This document shows positions 52,109 to 60,950 of a DNA stretch of 64,000 nucleotides, piece after piece (positions within the stretch are counted from its first letter, which is position 1; the number at the start of each line of letters is the position of its first letter). The translations under genes and the position numbers were made by a program. Below the pieces are notes generated by a model that worked only from the letters and a program-made list of their open reading frames with translations, searched no databases and was not told where the DNA came from. Source of the stretch: Cyclobacteriaceae bacterium (GTDB taxonomy: Bacteria; Bacteroidota; Bacteroidia; Cytophagales; Cyclobacteriaceae); assembly GCA_019694875.1 (NCBI GenBank), contig JAIBBC010000003.1, forward strand, positions 736,469 through 800,468, given 5' to 3'.

Positions 52109-53413
52109 ATGAGCATTTTCAGAATCAAAGGCGGCAATAAGTTAAAAGGTGAAATCATTCCGCAGGGCGCGAAGAACGAGGCGTTACAAATCATCAGCGC
52201 AGTATTGCTGACTGATCAGCCGATGACCATTCACAACATCCCTGACATCCGCGATGTAAACAAGCTGATCGAACTTGTTGGTGATTTAGGAGCAAAAGTT
52301 GAAAAGCTTGGAAAAGATTCTTACCGGTTTACAGCGGCAAAAGTCAATACAAAATTCCTCGAGAGCGATGAGTACCGTGCCAAAGCTGCCGCGCTCCGTG
52401 GATCGGTAATGTTGCTCGGACCCATTCTCGCCCGCTTCGGAAAAGCGAGTCTGCCAAAACCTGGCGGTGACAAGATTGGAAGAAGGCGACTGGACACGCA
52501 CTTCATCGGCTTTCAAAAACTTGGCGCAAAATTCAACTTCGATTCAAACAACCAATATTTTGAGATTGATGCCTCCAGGCTCGAGGGCACGTACATGTTG
52601 CTTGATGAAGCATCGGTTACCGGAACAGCGAACATTGTAATGGCCGCTGTGCTGGCTAAAGGCAAAACAACGATCTACAACGCAGCCTGTGAGCCATACT
52701 TACAGCAACTCTGCAGCATGCTCAACCGCATGGGTGCAAAAATCAGTGGCGTAGGTTCTAACCTGCTGACGATTGAGGGAGTTGAAAAACTTGGCGGAAC
52801 GGAACATACACTACTGCCCGACATGATCGAAATCGGAAGTTTCATCGGCCTGGCAGCCATGACGCAATCCGAGATCACGATCAAGAATTGTCGGATCGAC
52901 ATGCTGGGCATCATCCCGGAGATCTTCAGACGACTCGGAATTAAGATGGAATTCCGTGGAGATGATATTCACATTCCCGCACAGGAAAAATATGAGATTG
53001 AATCGTTCATTGATGGTTCAATCTTAACAATTGCTGATGCTCCGTGGCCGGGATTCACTCCGGATTTGATCAGCATTGTGCTGGTGGTAGCAACCCAGGC
53101 GAAAGGCTCAGTGCTCATACATCAAAAAATGTTTGAGAGCCGGTTGTTCTTTGTCGACAAGCTCATCGACATGGGTGCACAGATTATTCTTTGCGATCCT
53201 CACCGGGCAAACGTGATTGGTCTTGACCGCAAACAGGCATTACGCGGCATCAAGATGGCTTCCCCCGACATCCGCGCAGGCGTGGCCTTATTGATTGCTG
53301 CGTTGTCGGCTAATGGCGTGAGTGAAATTTCAAGCATCGATCAAATTGATCGCGGCTATCAGAACATTGATACGCGATTGAGGGCGTTAGGTGCTGATAT
53401 CGAACGCCTGTGA
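52109..53413 (+). CDS. murA: UDP-N-acetylglucosamine 1-carboxyvinyltransferase with Asp in the active-site loop
   Basis: First committed step of peptidoglycan synthesis, transferring enolpyruvate from PEP to UDP-GlcNAc. ATG 52109 (MSIFRIKGGNKLKGEI) is chosen because the 16 codons upstream are unlike the family. Conserved parts: PQGAKNEALQII (Lys22/Asn23), AALRGSV, TGTANIVMAA, GSILTIADAPWPGFTPDL and the closing RGYQNIDTRLRALGADI. The catalytic loop reads PGGDKIGRR, so residue 121 is Asp where E. coli has the fosfomycin-binding Cys115. 434 residues. The stop overlaps the next start (TGATG). Confidence 0.97.
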   Translation: MSIFRIKGGNKLKGEIIPQGAKNEALQIISAVLLTDQPMTIHNIPDIRDVNKLIELVGDLGAKVEKLGKDSYRFTAAKVNTKFLESDEYRAKAAALRGSVMLLGPILARFGKASLPKPGGDKIGRRRLDTHFIGFQKLGAKFNFDSNNQYFEIDASRLEGTYMLLDEASVTGTANIVMAAVLAKGKTTIYNAACEPYLQQLCSMLNRMGAKISGVGSNLLTIEGVEKLGGTEHTLLPDMIEIGSFIGLAAMTQSEITIKNCRIDMLGIIPEIFRRLGIKMEFRGDDIHIPAQEKYEIESFIDGSILTIADAPWPGFTPDLISIVLVVATQAKGSVLIHQKMFESRLFFVDKLIDMGAQIILCDPHRANVIGLDRKQALRGIKMASPDIRAGVALLIAALSANGVSEISSIDQIDRGYQNIDTRLRALGADIERL

Positions 53414-54639
53414 TGAAGAACCTGGTCATTCTTTTTGCATTAACACTTATATCTCGAAGTGCGTTTTCTCAGGCAGATTTTCGTCCTGGTTATGTAATTA
53501 ATTTAAATAAGGACACCGTTCAGGGTTTCATTTTCTACTCAGAGGGGAATCAGAAGTTCACGCGGTGTTATTTTAAAACCACCCTTCAGCAGCCGGAGGT
53601 TAAATATACCCCTGCCGATATCATGGGGTATCGACTTGAAGGAGATAGTTATTTTTCTGTACGATCAGTTAAAATGAATCTCGCGACAAAGGAGCAATTC
53701 TTTGCAGAAATCCTGGTTCAAGGCAGAGCAACATTATTCAAAATTCTTGATCGATTTTACCTGGAGGATAGTCAGCAAAATATCTTCCACCTGGAACAAA
53801 CTTCACGAGAGGTTGTGCAGGATAACAAAAGATTTTTAAGAACCGATCGTAAATATTTAGGGATTCTGAGTTGGAAATTTTCGGATTGTGAGAAGATGAA
53901 GCGACAAATTAATGACATTAAGCTTCATGAGCAGGAGCTTACCGTAGCCTTCGAAAAATATAATTCATGCTTTAGCCAGCAAACTACTTCCTTCAAAGAT
54001 CAAAAGCCCTGGACACGTCATGCTGTTGGCATAGCAAGTGGAGTCATGTTCACCACACTGGATATTGATGGTCTGGCGTCCTTCATTGACAGCGAACAGT
54101 TCAAGCATGACACTGGCATGTTGATTGGATTGCGTTACACACTTTCTTCACCGCGCATTTCTGAAAAAGTTAGTATGAATCTTGGCTTTACGTTTCAAAA
54201 AGTTAGTCATAAGTCAGATATGCGTACGTCCGGCACACGAGATGTTGTTTCGATGCAATACAATGCATTACGAATCCCCGTGTCAGTAGTTTATAATTTT
54301 TCCGGGCTAAACAGAAGGTTAACACCATTTTTAGAGGGAGGAATGGCCTTCCTGTTCTACCTTAATCTAAAAAGTTATTGGCAACGTGAACAGGTGATTA
54401 ATAATGCTTTTATAGTTAATCGAGTGGATAATTTTTTCTATTATCAGAAGAATAATGCTCGCGCATTTCTTGGCCTGGGGGCAACCTATAAATGGAATGA
54501 TCAATTTGATGTATCATTTAGAGGTCAATACTACTACGGCTCTTCACACATATTAGCGGGCGTTCCCCAAATGATAGAACAGAACATTACTGTAGAGGGA
54601 GCCATCTACTACAAGTTGGGAAATAAGAAGAACCGATAA
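53413..54639 (+). CDS. Predicted outer-membrane beta-barrel protein (408 aa), function unknown
   Basis: Signal peptide at residues 1-20 (ending RSAFSQ). Residues 21-170 form an N-terminal globular part (GYVINLNKDTVQGFIFYSEG, opening with a pattern common in Bacteroidota secreted proteins of unknown role). A short helix of charged residues follows, then from about 200 alternating amphipathic strands with Gly and aromatic ends (IGLRYTLSS, MNLGFTFQKVSH, LRIPVSVVYNFS, RAFLGLGATYKW) and C-terminal VEGAIYYKLG, as in small porin-like barrels. ATG 53413 overlaps the murA stop by one base. GC is lower than in the neighbours in the lines counted (27-42%). No named family assigned. Confidence 0.8.
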   Translation: MKNLVILFALTLISRSAFSQADFRPGYVINLNKDTVQGFIFYSEGNQKFTRCYFKTTLQQPEVKYTPADIMGYRLEGDSYFSVRSVKMNLATKEQFFAEILVQGRATLFKILDRFYLEDSQQNIFHLEQTSREVVQDNKRFLRTDRKYLGILSWKFSDCEKMKRQINDIKLHEQELTVAFEKYNSCFSQQTTSFKDQKPWTRHAVGIASGVMFTTLDIDGLASFIDSEQFKHDTGMLIGLRYTLSSPRISEKVSMNLGFTFQKVSHKSDMRTSGTRDVVSMQYNALRIPVSVVYNFSGLNRRLTPFLEGGMAFLFYLNLKSYWQREQVINNAFIVNRVDNFFYYQKNNARAFLGLGATYKWNDQFDVSFRGQYYYGSSHILAGVPQMIEQNITVEGAIYYKLGNKKNR

Positions 54640-54645
54640 AGATTA

Positions 54646-55422
54646 CTAAAACTCAACTGTAAGCGCAATCGGGCAATGGTCGGAGCCCATGTACTGGTTG
54701 TAGATTTCTGCGTTCTTAACTTTTGAGATCATGTTTTCCGGAACAAGGAAATAATCGATCCGCCACCCCACATTCCGCGCACGGGAGTTGAATAAGTTGT
54801 TCCAGTAGGTGTATTTCACTTCCGTTGGATTAAAATGCCGGAACGTGTCCACAAATCCTTCATCCAGAAGTTTCTGAAAGCCATCAATTTCCCGCTGGGT
54901 ATACCCCGCTGCTTTATTGTAGTTTTCTTTCGGCCGGGCAATATCAATCTCTTTATGAGCAACGTTTAAATCGCCACACACAATCACCGGCTTCCTGCGC
55001 TTCAGCGACACAATGTGCTCGCGAAAAGCTTCGTCCCACGTTTCACGGTAATCCAAACGCTTTAGTCCATCACCCGAATTCGGGGTATAAACCGTTACCA
55101 GGAAGTATGTTAAAAATTCAGCCGTAATGACGCGGCCTTCCATGTCGTGATCTTCAAATCCAAGGTCGTAGGTAACATTCAACGGCTCATCTTTCGAAAG
55201 TATCGCGGTGCCGGAATACCCTTTACGGGCTTTCGATGAATTGGCAAAACCGTGATAACCCGGTATCAACTGCAATACGTCCTTCACATCTTCAGCCGAT
55301 GCTTTAGTCTCCTGGAAACAGAGCACATCGGCATTCATAGTTTTGAGATCTTTCAGGAAATCTTTCTTAATCATGGCACGAATGCCATTCACGTTCCAGC
55401 AAACAAAGTGAGTCTGAGCCAT
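54646..55422 (-). CDS. xth: Exodeoxyribonuclease III
   Basis: AP endonuclease and 3'-5' exonuclease of base excision repair. Motifs: WNVNGIRA (Asn metal ligand), QETKA (Glu), YSGTAIL, VCGDLNVAHKEIDI (Asp/Asn catalytic), RNVGWRIDYFLV and GSDHCPI (Asp-His) at the C-terminus. 258 residues, normal. Convergent with the outer-membrane protein gene (6-nt gap). It follows the DUF4295 gene on the same strand but is separated from it by a terminator. Confidence 0.96.
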   Translation of the reverse strand: MAQTHFVCWNVNGIRAMIKKDFLKDLKTMNADVLCFQETKASAEDVKDVLQLIPGYHGFANSSKARKGYSGTAILSKDEPLNVTYDLGFEDHDMEGRVITAEFLTYFLVTVYTPNSGDGLKRLDYRETWDEAFREHIVSLKRRKPVIVCGDLNVAHKEIDIARPKENYNKAAGYTQREIDGFQKLLDEGFVDTFRHFNPTEVKYTYWNNLFNSRARNVGWRIDYFLVPENMISKVKNAEIYNQYMGSDHCPIALTVEF

Positions 55423-55432
55423 TGTTATTCAA

Positions 55433-55461
55433 TAAAAAAACCCTGATGATACCATCAGGGT
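55433..55461 (-). terminator. Terminator of the DUF4295 gene
   Basis: ACCCTGATG/CATCAGGGT perfect 9-bp stem with 4-nt loop. The A-run on the plus strand (55434-55440) becomes the T-run for minus-strand transcripts. It ends 11 nt before the xth start codon. Confidence 0.88.
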
Positions 55462-55489
55462 CAAAGTAACTAAAATATCAGTAAAGCAA

Positions 55490-55651
55490 TTAAGCCTTCT
55501 TGCCGGCTTTTGCCTTGAATTCTTCTTTGATTTTTTCAACATCAACCGACTTAATTACCGGCTGAAAGTTCTGGATTTTCAACGACTGGCGTCTAACGGC
55601 TGACTTTGACTTATCCTTACGATTCTTTCTTTTCAATCTTGTAACGGCCAT
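55490..55651 (-). CDS. DUF4295 small basic protein, probable Bacteroidota-specific ribosomal protein
   Basis: 53 residues, beginning MAVTRLKRKNRKDKSKSAVRR and ending in a Lys/Ala-rich stretch (KEEFKAKAGKKA). ATG 55651 fits the family; the 8 codons before it are not conserved. As I recall, structural work on a Flavobacterium ribosome identified such a protein as a large-subunit component (bL38); this is from memory. In many Bacteroidota it sits in an rpmB-rpmG-DUF4295 cluster. Here it is alone with its own promoter and terminator. Confidence 0.85.
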   Translation of the reverse strand: MAVTRLKRKNRKDKSKSAVRRQSLKIQNFQPVIKSVDVEKIKEEFKAKAGKKA

Positions 55652-55672
55652 GACTCTGCTATTTTGAGGGCG

Positions 55673-55703
55673 CAAAAATGCGGAAGTTTTGTCGATTTTA
55701 CAA
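55673..55703 (-). promoter_or_regulatory. Promoter of the DUF4295 gene
   Basis: Minus strand TTG, 20-nt spacer, CATTTTTG (one mismatch to TAnnTTTG). Predicted start about 15 nt before the ATG. Confidence 0.5.
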
Positions 55704-55821
55704 CGGGAACCCGCGCTATTTCCCGATAAAGATTAACGGGAACCTCAAAACGCCCTAATACCCATCAAAAAAGCACTCCGAAAATCCCAAAATCCTTAAA
55801 TCCTGATCATATTGCGATGTT

Positions 55822-57522
55822 ATGGAGAAACCGACTTTACCGAAGGGAACACGCGATTTTGGGCCGGCTGTGATGGCGAAACGCCAGTTTATTCTGGATG
55901 CCATCCGGAGAGTGTTTCAAAAGTTCGGCTTTCAGCCTCTGGAAACTCCCGCGATGGAGAATCTCTCCACCCTCACAGGCAAATATGGTGAAGAAGGCGA
56001 TCAGCTGTTGTTTAAGATTCTGGACTCAGGTGATTTTTATAAGAAAATATTTAGTCCACTAACAAATCGAAGCATTGAGAATAAATTAAAAGACTTATTC
56101 AGCAGGGTTTCCCTGAGAATCGAAAAGGTTGCTGATTTGAAGAACTTAATAAATGATATTTTAAAAGAACTGGAATTTGAAGCGAAAGAGTATGATGATA
56201 GACAATCTTTAATAATAATCAAAGACTATGTAAAAGCGGATACCGAATTCGTACAACATGAAATTGTCAAGTTTTTAACATCAAGAGAGAAAACGGGTGA
56301 CTCTAAAAAGGATGTTCAAAGCCTGCTTCTCCAAATTCCTAATCTTGTAGAGACAATTTTCTATAATTTAAATGGTTTTGAAACTCAAAGATTAAAACCA
56401 AGAAGTAGTAAACAACTGCAAGCGTATATCTCCGAAAAAGGACTTCGCTACGACCTCACCGTACCCTTTGCGCGCTACGTGGTGATGAACAAACATGACA
56501 TCCCAACGCCATTCAAACGGTACCAGATCCAGCCTGTATGGCGTGCCGACCGACCTCAGAAAGGTCGCTACCGTGAATTCTACCAGTGCGATGCGGACGT
56601 TGTGGGAACCGATTCATTAACCTGTGAAGCCGAGATCATACTGATGATCCGTGAAGTGTTCCAATCACTGAAGATTGAAGATTACACAATCAAGATTAAT
56701 CACCGCGGTGTACTAACCGGTTTGGCTGAGTTGGCGGGTGCTAAAGAAAATCAAACCTCGCTGTTTGTGGCGATTGATAAGCTTGATAAGATCGGTGAAG
56801 AAAAAGTAAAAGAAGAGTTGCTCGGCAAAGGATTCACGGAAAAGAGTATCAAAACCGTTTTCGACATCCTGAACTTCCAGGGAACAACTTCGCAAAAGGT
56901 AGTTTTCCTCAACGATAAGTTTACAAAATCGGAAGCTGGCGATCGCGGGGTAAGTCAGCTGAGCGCTGTGCTGCGTTTGCTACGCGACTATAACAGCGAT
57001 GACAAGCACGTGGAGTTTGACATTGCATTGGCCAGGGGCCTGAGTTATTATACCGGTTGCATCTTTGAGGTAAAAATTAATAATGTTTCTATCGGCAGCG
57101 TAAGCGGTGGTGGACGGTATGATAATCTGACGGCCGCTTTTGGGGATAAAGAAAATCTCTCGGGCGTTGGTTTTTCGTTTGGAGTCGACAGACTTTACGA
57201 TGCAATGGAGGAACTCAATCTCTTCCCAAAAGAAGCGCAGGCCTCCACCAAAATTCTGATCTGTCATTTCGATGAAGAAACACAACGCTTCGGATTGAAA
57301 GAGTTGAGCGCCTTACGCGCAGCTGGCATCGCGGCCGAAGTCTACCCCGATCAGGCCAAAATGAAGAAGCAACTCGATTACGCAAATAAAAAAATGATTC
57401 CGTATGCGATCGTGATCGGGTCAGAAGAAACGAAAAACGGTTTCCTGACTTTCAAGAATATGGAAACGGGCGACCAGGAAAAACTTACTGTTCAGCAGAT
57501 CATTCAGAAACTGAAAGCTTAA
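55822..57522 (+). CDS. hisS: Histidyl-tRNA synthetase with an extra inserted domain
   Basis: Class II synthetase charging tRNA-His. Motif 1 region LPKGTRDFGP...PLETPAMENLSTL; motif 2 YQIQPVWRADRPQKGRYREFYQCDADVVG; histidine-binding loops LARGLSYYTGCIFE and SGGGRYDNL; motif 3 GVGFSFGVDRLYDAM; C-terminal anticodon domain from about 470. Total 566 residues against about 455 usual in the phylum. The excess lies between GDQLLFKILDSGDF and LQAYISEKGLRYDLTVPFARYV, where ordinary enzymes have only about 20 residues. The flanks are intact and in frame, so the enzyme is probably active. Stop and hutH start share a base (TAATG). Confidence 0.95.
   Translation: MEKPTLPKGTRDFGPAVMAKRQFILDAIRRVFQKFGFQPLETPAMENLSTLTGKYGEEGDQLLFKILDSGDFYKKIFSPLTNRSIENKLKDLFSRVSLRIEKVADLKNLINDILKELEFEAKEYDDRQSLIIIKDYVKADTEFVQHEIVKFLTSREKTGDSKKDVQSLLLQIPNLVETIFYNLNGFETQRLKPRSSKQLQAYISEKGLRYDLTVPFARYVVMNKHDIPTPFKRYQIQPVWRADRPQKGRYREFYQCDADVVGTDSLTCEAEIILMIREVFQSLKIEDYTIKINHRGVLTGLAELAGAKENQTSLFVAIDKLDKIGEEKVKEELLGKGFTEKSIKTVFDILNFQGTTSQKVVFLNDKFTKSEAGDRGVSQLSAVLRLLRDYNSDDKHVEFDIALARGLSYYTGCIFEVKINNVSIGSVSGGGRYDNLTAAFGDKENLSGVGFSFGVDRLYDAMEELNLFPKEAQASTKILICHFDEETQRFGLKELSALRAAGIAAEVYPDQAKMKKQLDYANKKMIPYAIVIGSEETKNGFLTFKNMETGDQEKLTVQQIIQKLKA
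56038..56406 (+). other. AT-rich in-frame insertion within hisS (about residues 73-195)
   Basis: By direct count the 360 bases 56041-56400 contain 110 G or C (31%), while 60-base blocks on either side (55921-55980 and 56461-56520) have 57% and 52%. The encoded segment is rich in Lys, Glu, Leu and Ile, predicted mostly helical (IENKLKDLFSRVSLRIEK; LKNLINDILKELEFEAKEY), with no domain I recognise. No intein splice motifs, no stop codon, and no clear terminal repeats or target duplication are seen. Confidence 0.85.
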
Positions 57523-59012
57523 TGACAACGCATTTTATTTCAGAGAAAATGCTGACGTTGAAAGATTTGTCAGCGATTCTTCATGATTCAATTAAGCTTG
57601 AACTTTCCGACAGCGCTAAAGAAAAAATTCAACGGTGCCGCAGCTACCTGGACGATAAGGCAAAGCATGCAACACAGCCAATCTATGGAATCAACACCGG
57701 CTTTGGCTCGTTGTACAATAAACACATATCGCCAAATGATCTTGAGAAGTTGCAGGAAAATCTGGTAAAGTCGCATGCCTGCGGAACGGGTCCCGAAATC
57801 CCTGACGAAATAGTGCGCCTGATGCTGTTTTTAAAAGTACAATCATTAGCGTACGGATATTCAGGCGTTCAGGTTGAAACTGTTCAACGCCTGACGGACT
57901 ATTTCAATAACAATGTCTTCCCGGTTGTATTCGAAATGGGATCGCTTGGAGCTTCCGGTGATCTTGCACCGCTTGCCCATCTTTCACTTCCACTGATTGG
58001 ATTAGGCGAAGTAAGAATCGACAATCAAATAACAACGGGTTCGCAGGTAAACAAGAAGTACGGTTGGGAGACCATTCACCTTAAATCGAAAGAAGGTCTT
58101 GCGTTACTGAATGGCACACAGTTCATGAATGCGTACGCAGTCTGGTGTATGGTACATGCCCACCGCATTCTTAAACTGGCGAACATGATCGGGGCGCTTT
58201 CGCTGGACGCATTTGATGGTCGTATAGAGCCCTTTCTGAAATACGTTCATTTGATCAGGCCGCAAAAAGGTCAGGTAGCGGTGGCGCAGGAAATAGAAAA
58301 TTTGCTTGCCGGAAGCCAGCTGATCAAGCAGAATAAAAAACACGTTCAGGACCCGTATTCCTTCCGGTGTATCCCGCAAGTACACGGTGCAAGCTTAGAT
58401 GCAATTGAACATGTAACCCAGGTTGTTCTCACGGAAGTGAACAGCGTTACCGACAATCCGAATGTTTTCCCGGAGGATGATTTGATTATCTCTGGAGGAA
58501 ACTTCCACGGCCAACCGCTTGCTTTGTCACTCGACTTCCTGTCGATAGCTCTTGCCGAACTTGGCAACATCTCGGAAAGAAGAACATATCAACTAATCAG
58601 CGGCTCACGCGACCTCCCGAATTACCTCGTGGCCAATCCGGGCATTAACTCGGGCATGATGATCCCGCAATACACTGCCGCTTCGATGGTAAGTCAGAAT
58701 AAACAGCTTTGCACGCCTGCATCTGTGGATTCGATCGTATCCTCCAATGGCCAGGAAGATCACGTAAGTATGGGCTCCAATGCAGCTACCAAGGCTTACC
58801 GGGTAGTGAACAATGTGTATAGTATTCTGGCAATTGAACTGCTGACCGCAACCCAGGCAATGGCATTCCGGAAGCCTTTAAAAACTTCGCCTGCGCTGGA
58901 AAAACTTGTGAATACTTTCCGGGAACATGTTCCGTTTATAGAAGAAGATCGCGTGCTTCACGATGATATTAAAAAAGCAGAGAAATTTATCCGCGAATTT
59001 GCGTTAGCATGA
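57522..59012 (+). CDS. hutH: Histidine ammonia-lyase (MIO enzyme)
   Basis: Deaminates histidine to urocanate. The MIO cofactor forms from Ala144-Ser145-Gly146 in GSLGASGDLAPLAHL. Catalytic Tyr55 lies in PIYGINTGFG. The substrate-selectivity pair reads Ser-His (LVKSHACGTG, residues 84-85), as in histidine rather than tyrosine or phenylalanine lyases, and NGQEDHVSMG carries the conserved Glu. 496 residues. hutU, hutI and hutG are not in the window. It starts on the last base of the hisS stop and overlaps the T9SS cargo by 4 nt, an unusual operon joining charging, breakdown and secretion. Confidence 0.9.
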   Translation: MTTHFISEKMLTLKDLSAILHDSIKLELSDSAKEKIQRCRSYLDDKAKHATQPIYGINTGFGSLYNKHISPNDLEKLQENLVKSHACGTGPEIPDEIVRLMLFLKVQSLAYGYSGVQVETVQRLTDYFNNNVFPVVFEMGSLGASGDLAPLAHLSLPLIGLGEVRIDNQITTGSQVNKKYGWETIHLKSKEGLALLNGTQFMNAYAVWCMVHAHRILKLANMIGALSLDAFDGRIEPFLKYVHLIRPQKGQVAVAQEIENLLAGSQLIKQNKKHVQDPYSFRCIPQVHGASLDAIEHVTQVVLTEVNSVTDNPNVFPEDDLIISGGNFHGQPLALSLDFLSIALAELGNISERRTYQLISGSRDLPNYLVANPGINSGMMIPQYTAASMVSQNKQLCTPASVDSIVSSNGQEDHVSMGSNAATKAYRVVNNVYSILAIELLTATQAMAFRKPLKTSPALEKLVNTFREHVPFIEEDRVLHDDIKKAEKFIREFALA

Positions 59013-60904
59013 ATGTCAGGCACATTCTTTTTATAATTCTTCTCATCCCGGTTGTCGCGGCAGCACAATACACAAGCGATGCCGGACGATTCCAGGTTAA
59101 TGAGAGACGCGGATGTGCCCCCTTTACACTGACGATCACAAACACCGATCTGCTTACACCCTGCAATAATAACTGTTTGATCTCGTGGGGAGATGGGACA
59201 CCCAATAACCAGGCGGACGGCATATTTACTCATACCTACACTACTGCGGGGACTTTCACACTCAGTGTAAACTACGATGGCGGCCGGGGTCCTGATCAGA
59301 TGCAGATAACGGTATATCCAAATGTTCAACCGGTGTTTGAAATTTACCGGTGCAGCGGCAATGAAATTCAGGTAAAAGTTACCGACACGAACTACGATTC
59401 CTATATCATCAATTACAACGATGCTTCCCCGGAAGTTACCGTTCCGAAGGGATCACTCGCGGTCAATCACACCTTTGCCTCTTCCGGAAATAAAACTGTT
59501 TCCGTTCGCGGCATTAACAATGCTTCGGCAGACAATTGTACGCCAGCTGCAAACAAGGTTGTCGTAGTTTCAGCTGCAGCACCGCCTGCGCCAACGATCG
59601 ATCAACTGGTAATTACCAGCAGCACCGTCATTGATCTGCAATTCACAACGCAGCAAAACGTGCTTTACCGGCTGGAGATTGGTGTAAACGGTGGAGCATT
59701 TGTTAACCTCGGAAACCTGATTGACGTAAGCACCGCAACGGTTCCTAACCTGGATACCGATAATAACTTTTATTGCTTCCGCCTGGGTACGGTCGATCCC
59801 TGTAATGGAGGCGTAAACTACTCCCCGACTATTTGCAGTGCAGACCTGGCCGCAACCGCACAAAACAATGCCAACGATTTAACCTGGACGACCTCAGCAA
59901 CAGGTGTGATAAATTTTACAATCCAGCGCGATGGTGTTGTCCTGACGACTGTCACGGGCACAACTTTTACAGACACCGATGTGATTTGCGGTACGCAATA
60001 CTGCTATCAAATCATATCCAACTATGCGGGTAGTGCGGAAAGTTTTTCAACTGTGAGATGCGTAACGGCTATTTCCACAGATGTGCCTGCCGCGATTGCA
60101 GATGTAAGCAGTGTAGTTAACGGTGGAAGTGTTGAACTGACGTGGGAACCTGATGCCGTGTTCACGGCAGATTCATATTCCATTTTTCGAAGAACCAACG
60201 GAGGCTTGTTCAAACGATTACAAGCCGGAGTTACTTTTCCGTCTTTCACGGATGACAATTATTTGATCTCCGATCAAGCGTGCTATCGCGTTGATTACAT
60301 CAACAGCTGCGGAAACACAAGCGATCCGGGCATACAAGCGTGCCCGATCATTCTGAGTTACATTACCAACAGTGATAACCAGATCATTTTGAACTGGACA
60401 GCTTACAACGGCTGGACAGGGGGAGTTGATCATTACGAGATCGACAAGTACGATTTGAATCGCAGTTCGCTCGGCACAATTACGCTCGGAAACGTTACCA
60501 CGTATTCCGATCCGGATCTGGGTGACCAGGGATATTTTTATGTGGTGCGTGCCATACCTAACACCGCCACAACAGGTGAATCGGTGTCGAACGAAATCAA
60601 GGCACTTCGGAAGCTGATATTTGCGTATCCGAAAGCCTTCACACCCGACAAACAGGGTCCTCAGGAAAATGAGACTTTTAAAGTGTTTGTTACGGAAGAA
60701 TTCATCGACACGTTTGAAATGAAAATATTCAATCGCTGGGGCGAAATGATTTTTTCCACCACCGATTTACTCAAAGGCTGGGATGGAAAATTCAACGGTC
60801 AGCCACAACCGGAAGGAACCTATACGTTTACCGCAACCCTTCGTGATAAAACGGGCAGAATTTTTAAGCGCGATGGCTCTGTAATGTTACTTCGTAAAAA
60901 GTAA
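59009..60904 (+). CDS. Type IX secretion cargo with PKD and CHU_C (type B) domain, 631 aa
   Basis: Signal peptide residues 1-19 (ending VVAAAQ). PKD-like domain at about 30-110 (GCAPFTLTITNTDL, ISWGDGTPNN, HTYTTAGTFTLSV). Then beta-sandwich or fibronectin-III-like repeats with CYRVDYIN, YCYQIIS and NFYCFRLG segments. From about 535 the sorting domain: YPKAFTPDKQGPQENE, MKIFNRWGEMIFS, GWDGKFNGQPQPEGTYTFTA, ending VMLLRKK. Secreted or surface-bound; adhesion or gliding role inferred. ATG overlaps the hutH stop by 4 nt. Confidence 0.9.
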   Translation: MNVRHILFIILLIPVVAAAQYTSDAGRFQVNERRGCAPFTLTITNTDLLTPCNNNCLISWGDGTPNNQADGIFTHTYTTAGTFTLSVNYDGGRGPDQMQITVYPNVQPVFEIYRCSGNEIQVKVTDTNYDSYIINYNDASPEVTVPKGSLAVNHTFASSGNKTVSVRGINNASADNCTPAANKVVVVSAAAPPAPTIDQLVITSSTVIDLQFTTQQNVLYRLEIGVNGGAFVNLGNLIDVSTATVPNLDTDNNFYCFRLGTVDPCNGGVNYSPTICSADLAATAQNNANDLTWTTSATGVINFTIQRDGVVLTTVTGTTFTDTDVICGTQYCYQIISNYAGSAESFSTVRCVTAISTDVPAAIADVSSVVNGGSVELTWEPDAVFTADSYSIFRRTNGGLFKRLQAGVTFPSFTDDNYLISDQACYRVDYINSCGNTSDPGIQACPIILSYITNSDNQIILNWTAYNGWTGGVDHYEIDKYDLNRSSLGTITLGNVTTYSDPDLGDQGYFYVVRAIPNTATTGESVSNEIKALRKLIFAYPKAFTPDKQGPQENETFKVFVTEEFIDTFEMKIFNRWGEMIFSTTDLLKGWDGKFNGQPQPEGTYTFTATLRDKTGRIFKRDGSVMLLRKK

Positions 60905-60950
60905 CGAAACCGTTAGATTGCGACCTCTTTCAAACAATAATTAGCTGCGT

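Noticed and set aside
56038-56406. Intein or self-splicing intron inside hisS
   Set aside because: The segment lacks a Cys/Ser start, the His-Asn end and homing endonuclease motifs, and it is fully in frame with no intron structure visible; an inserted protein domain fits better.
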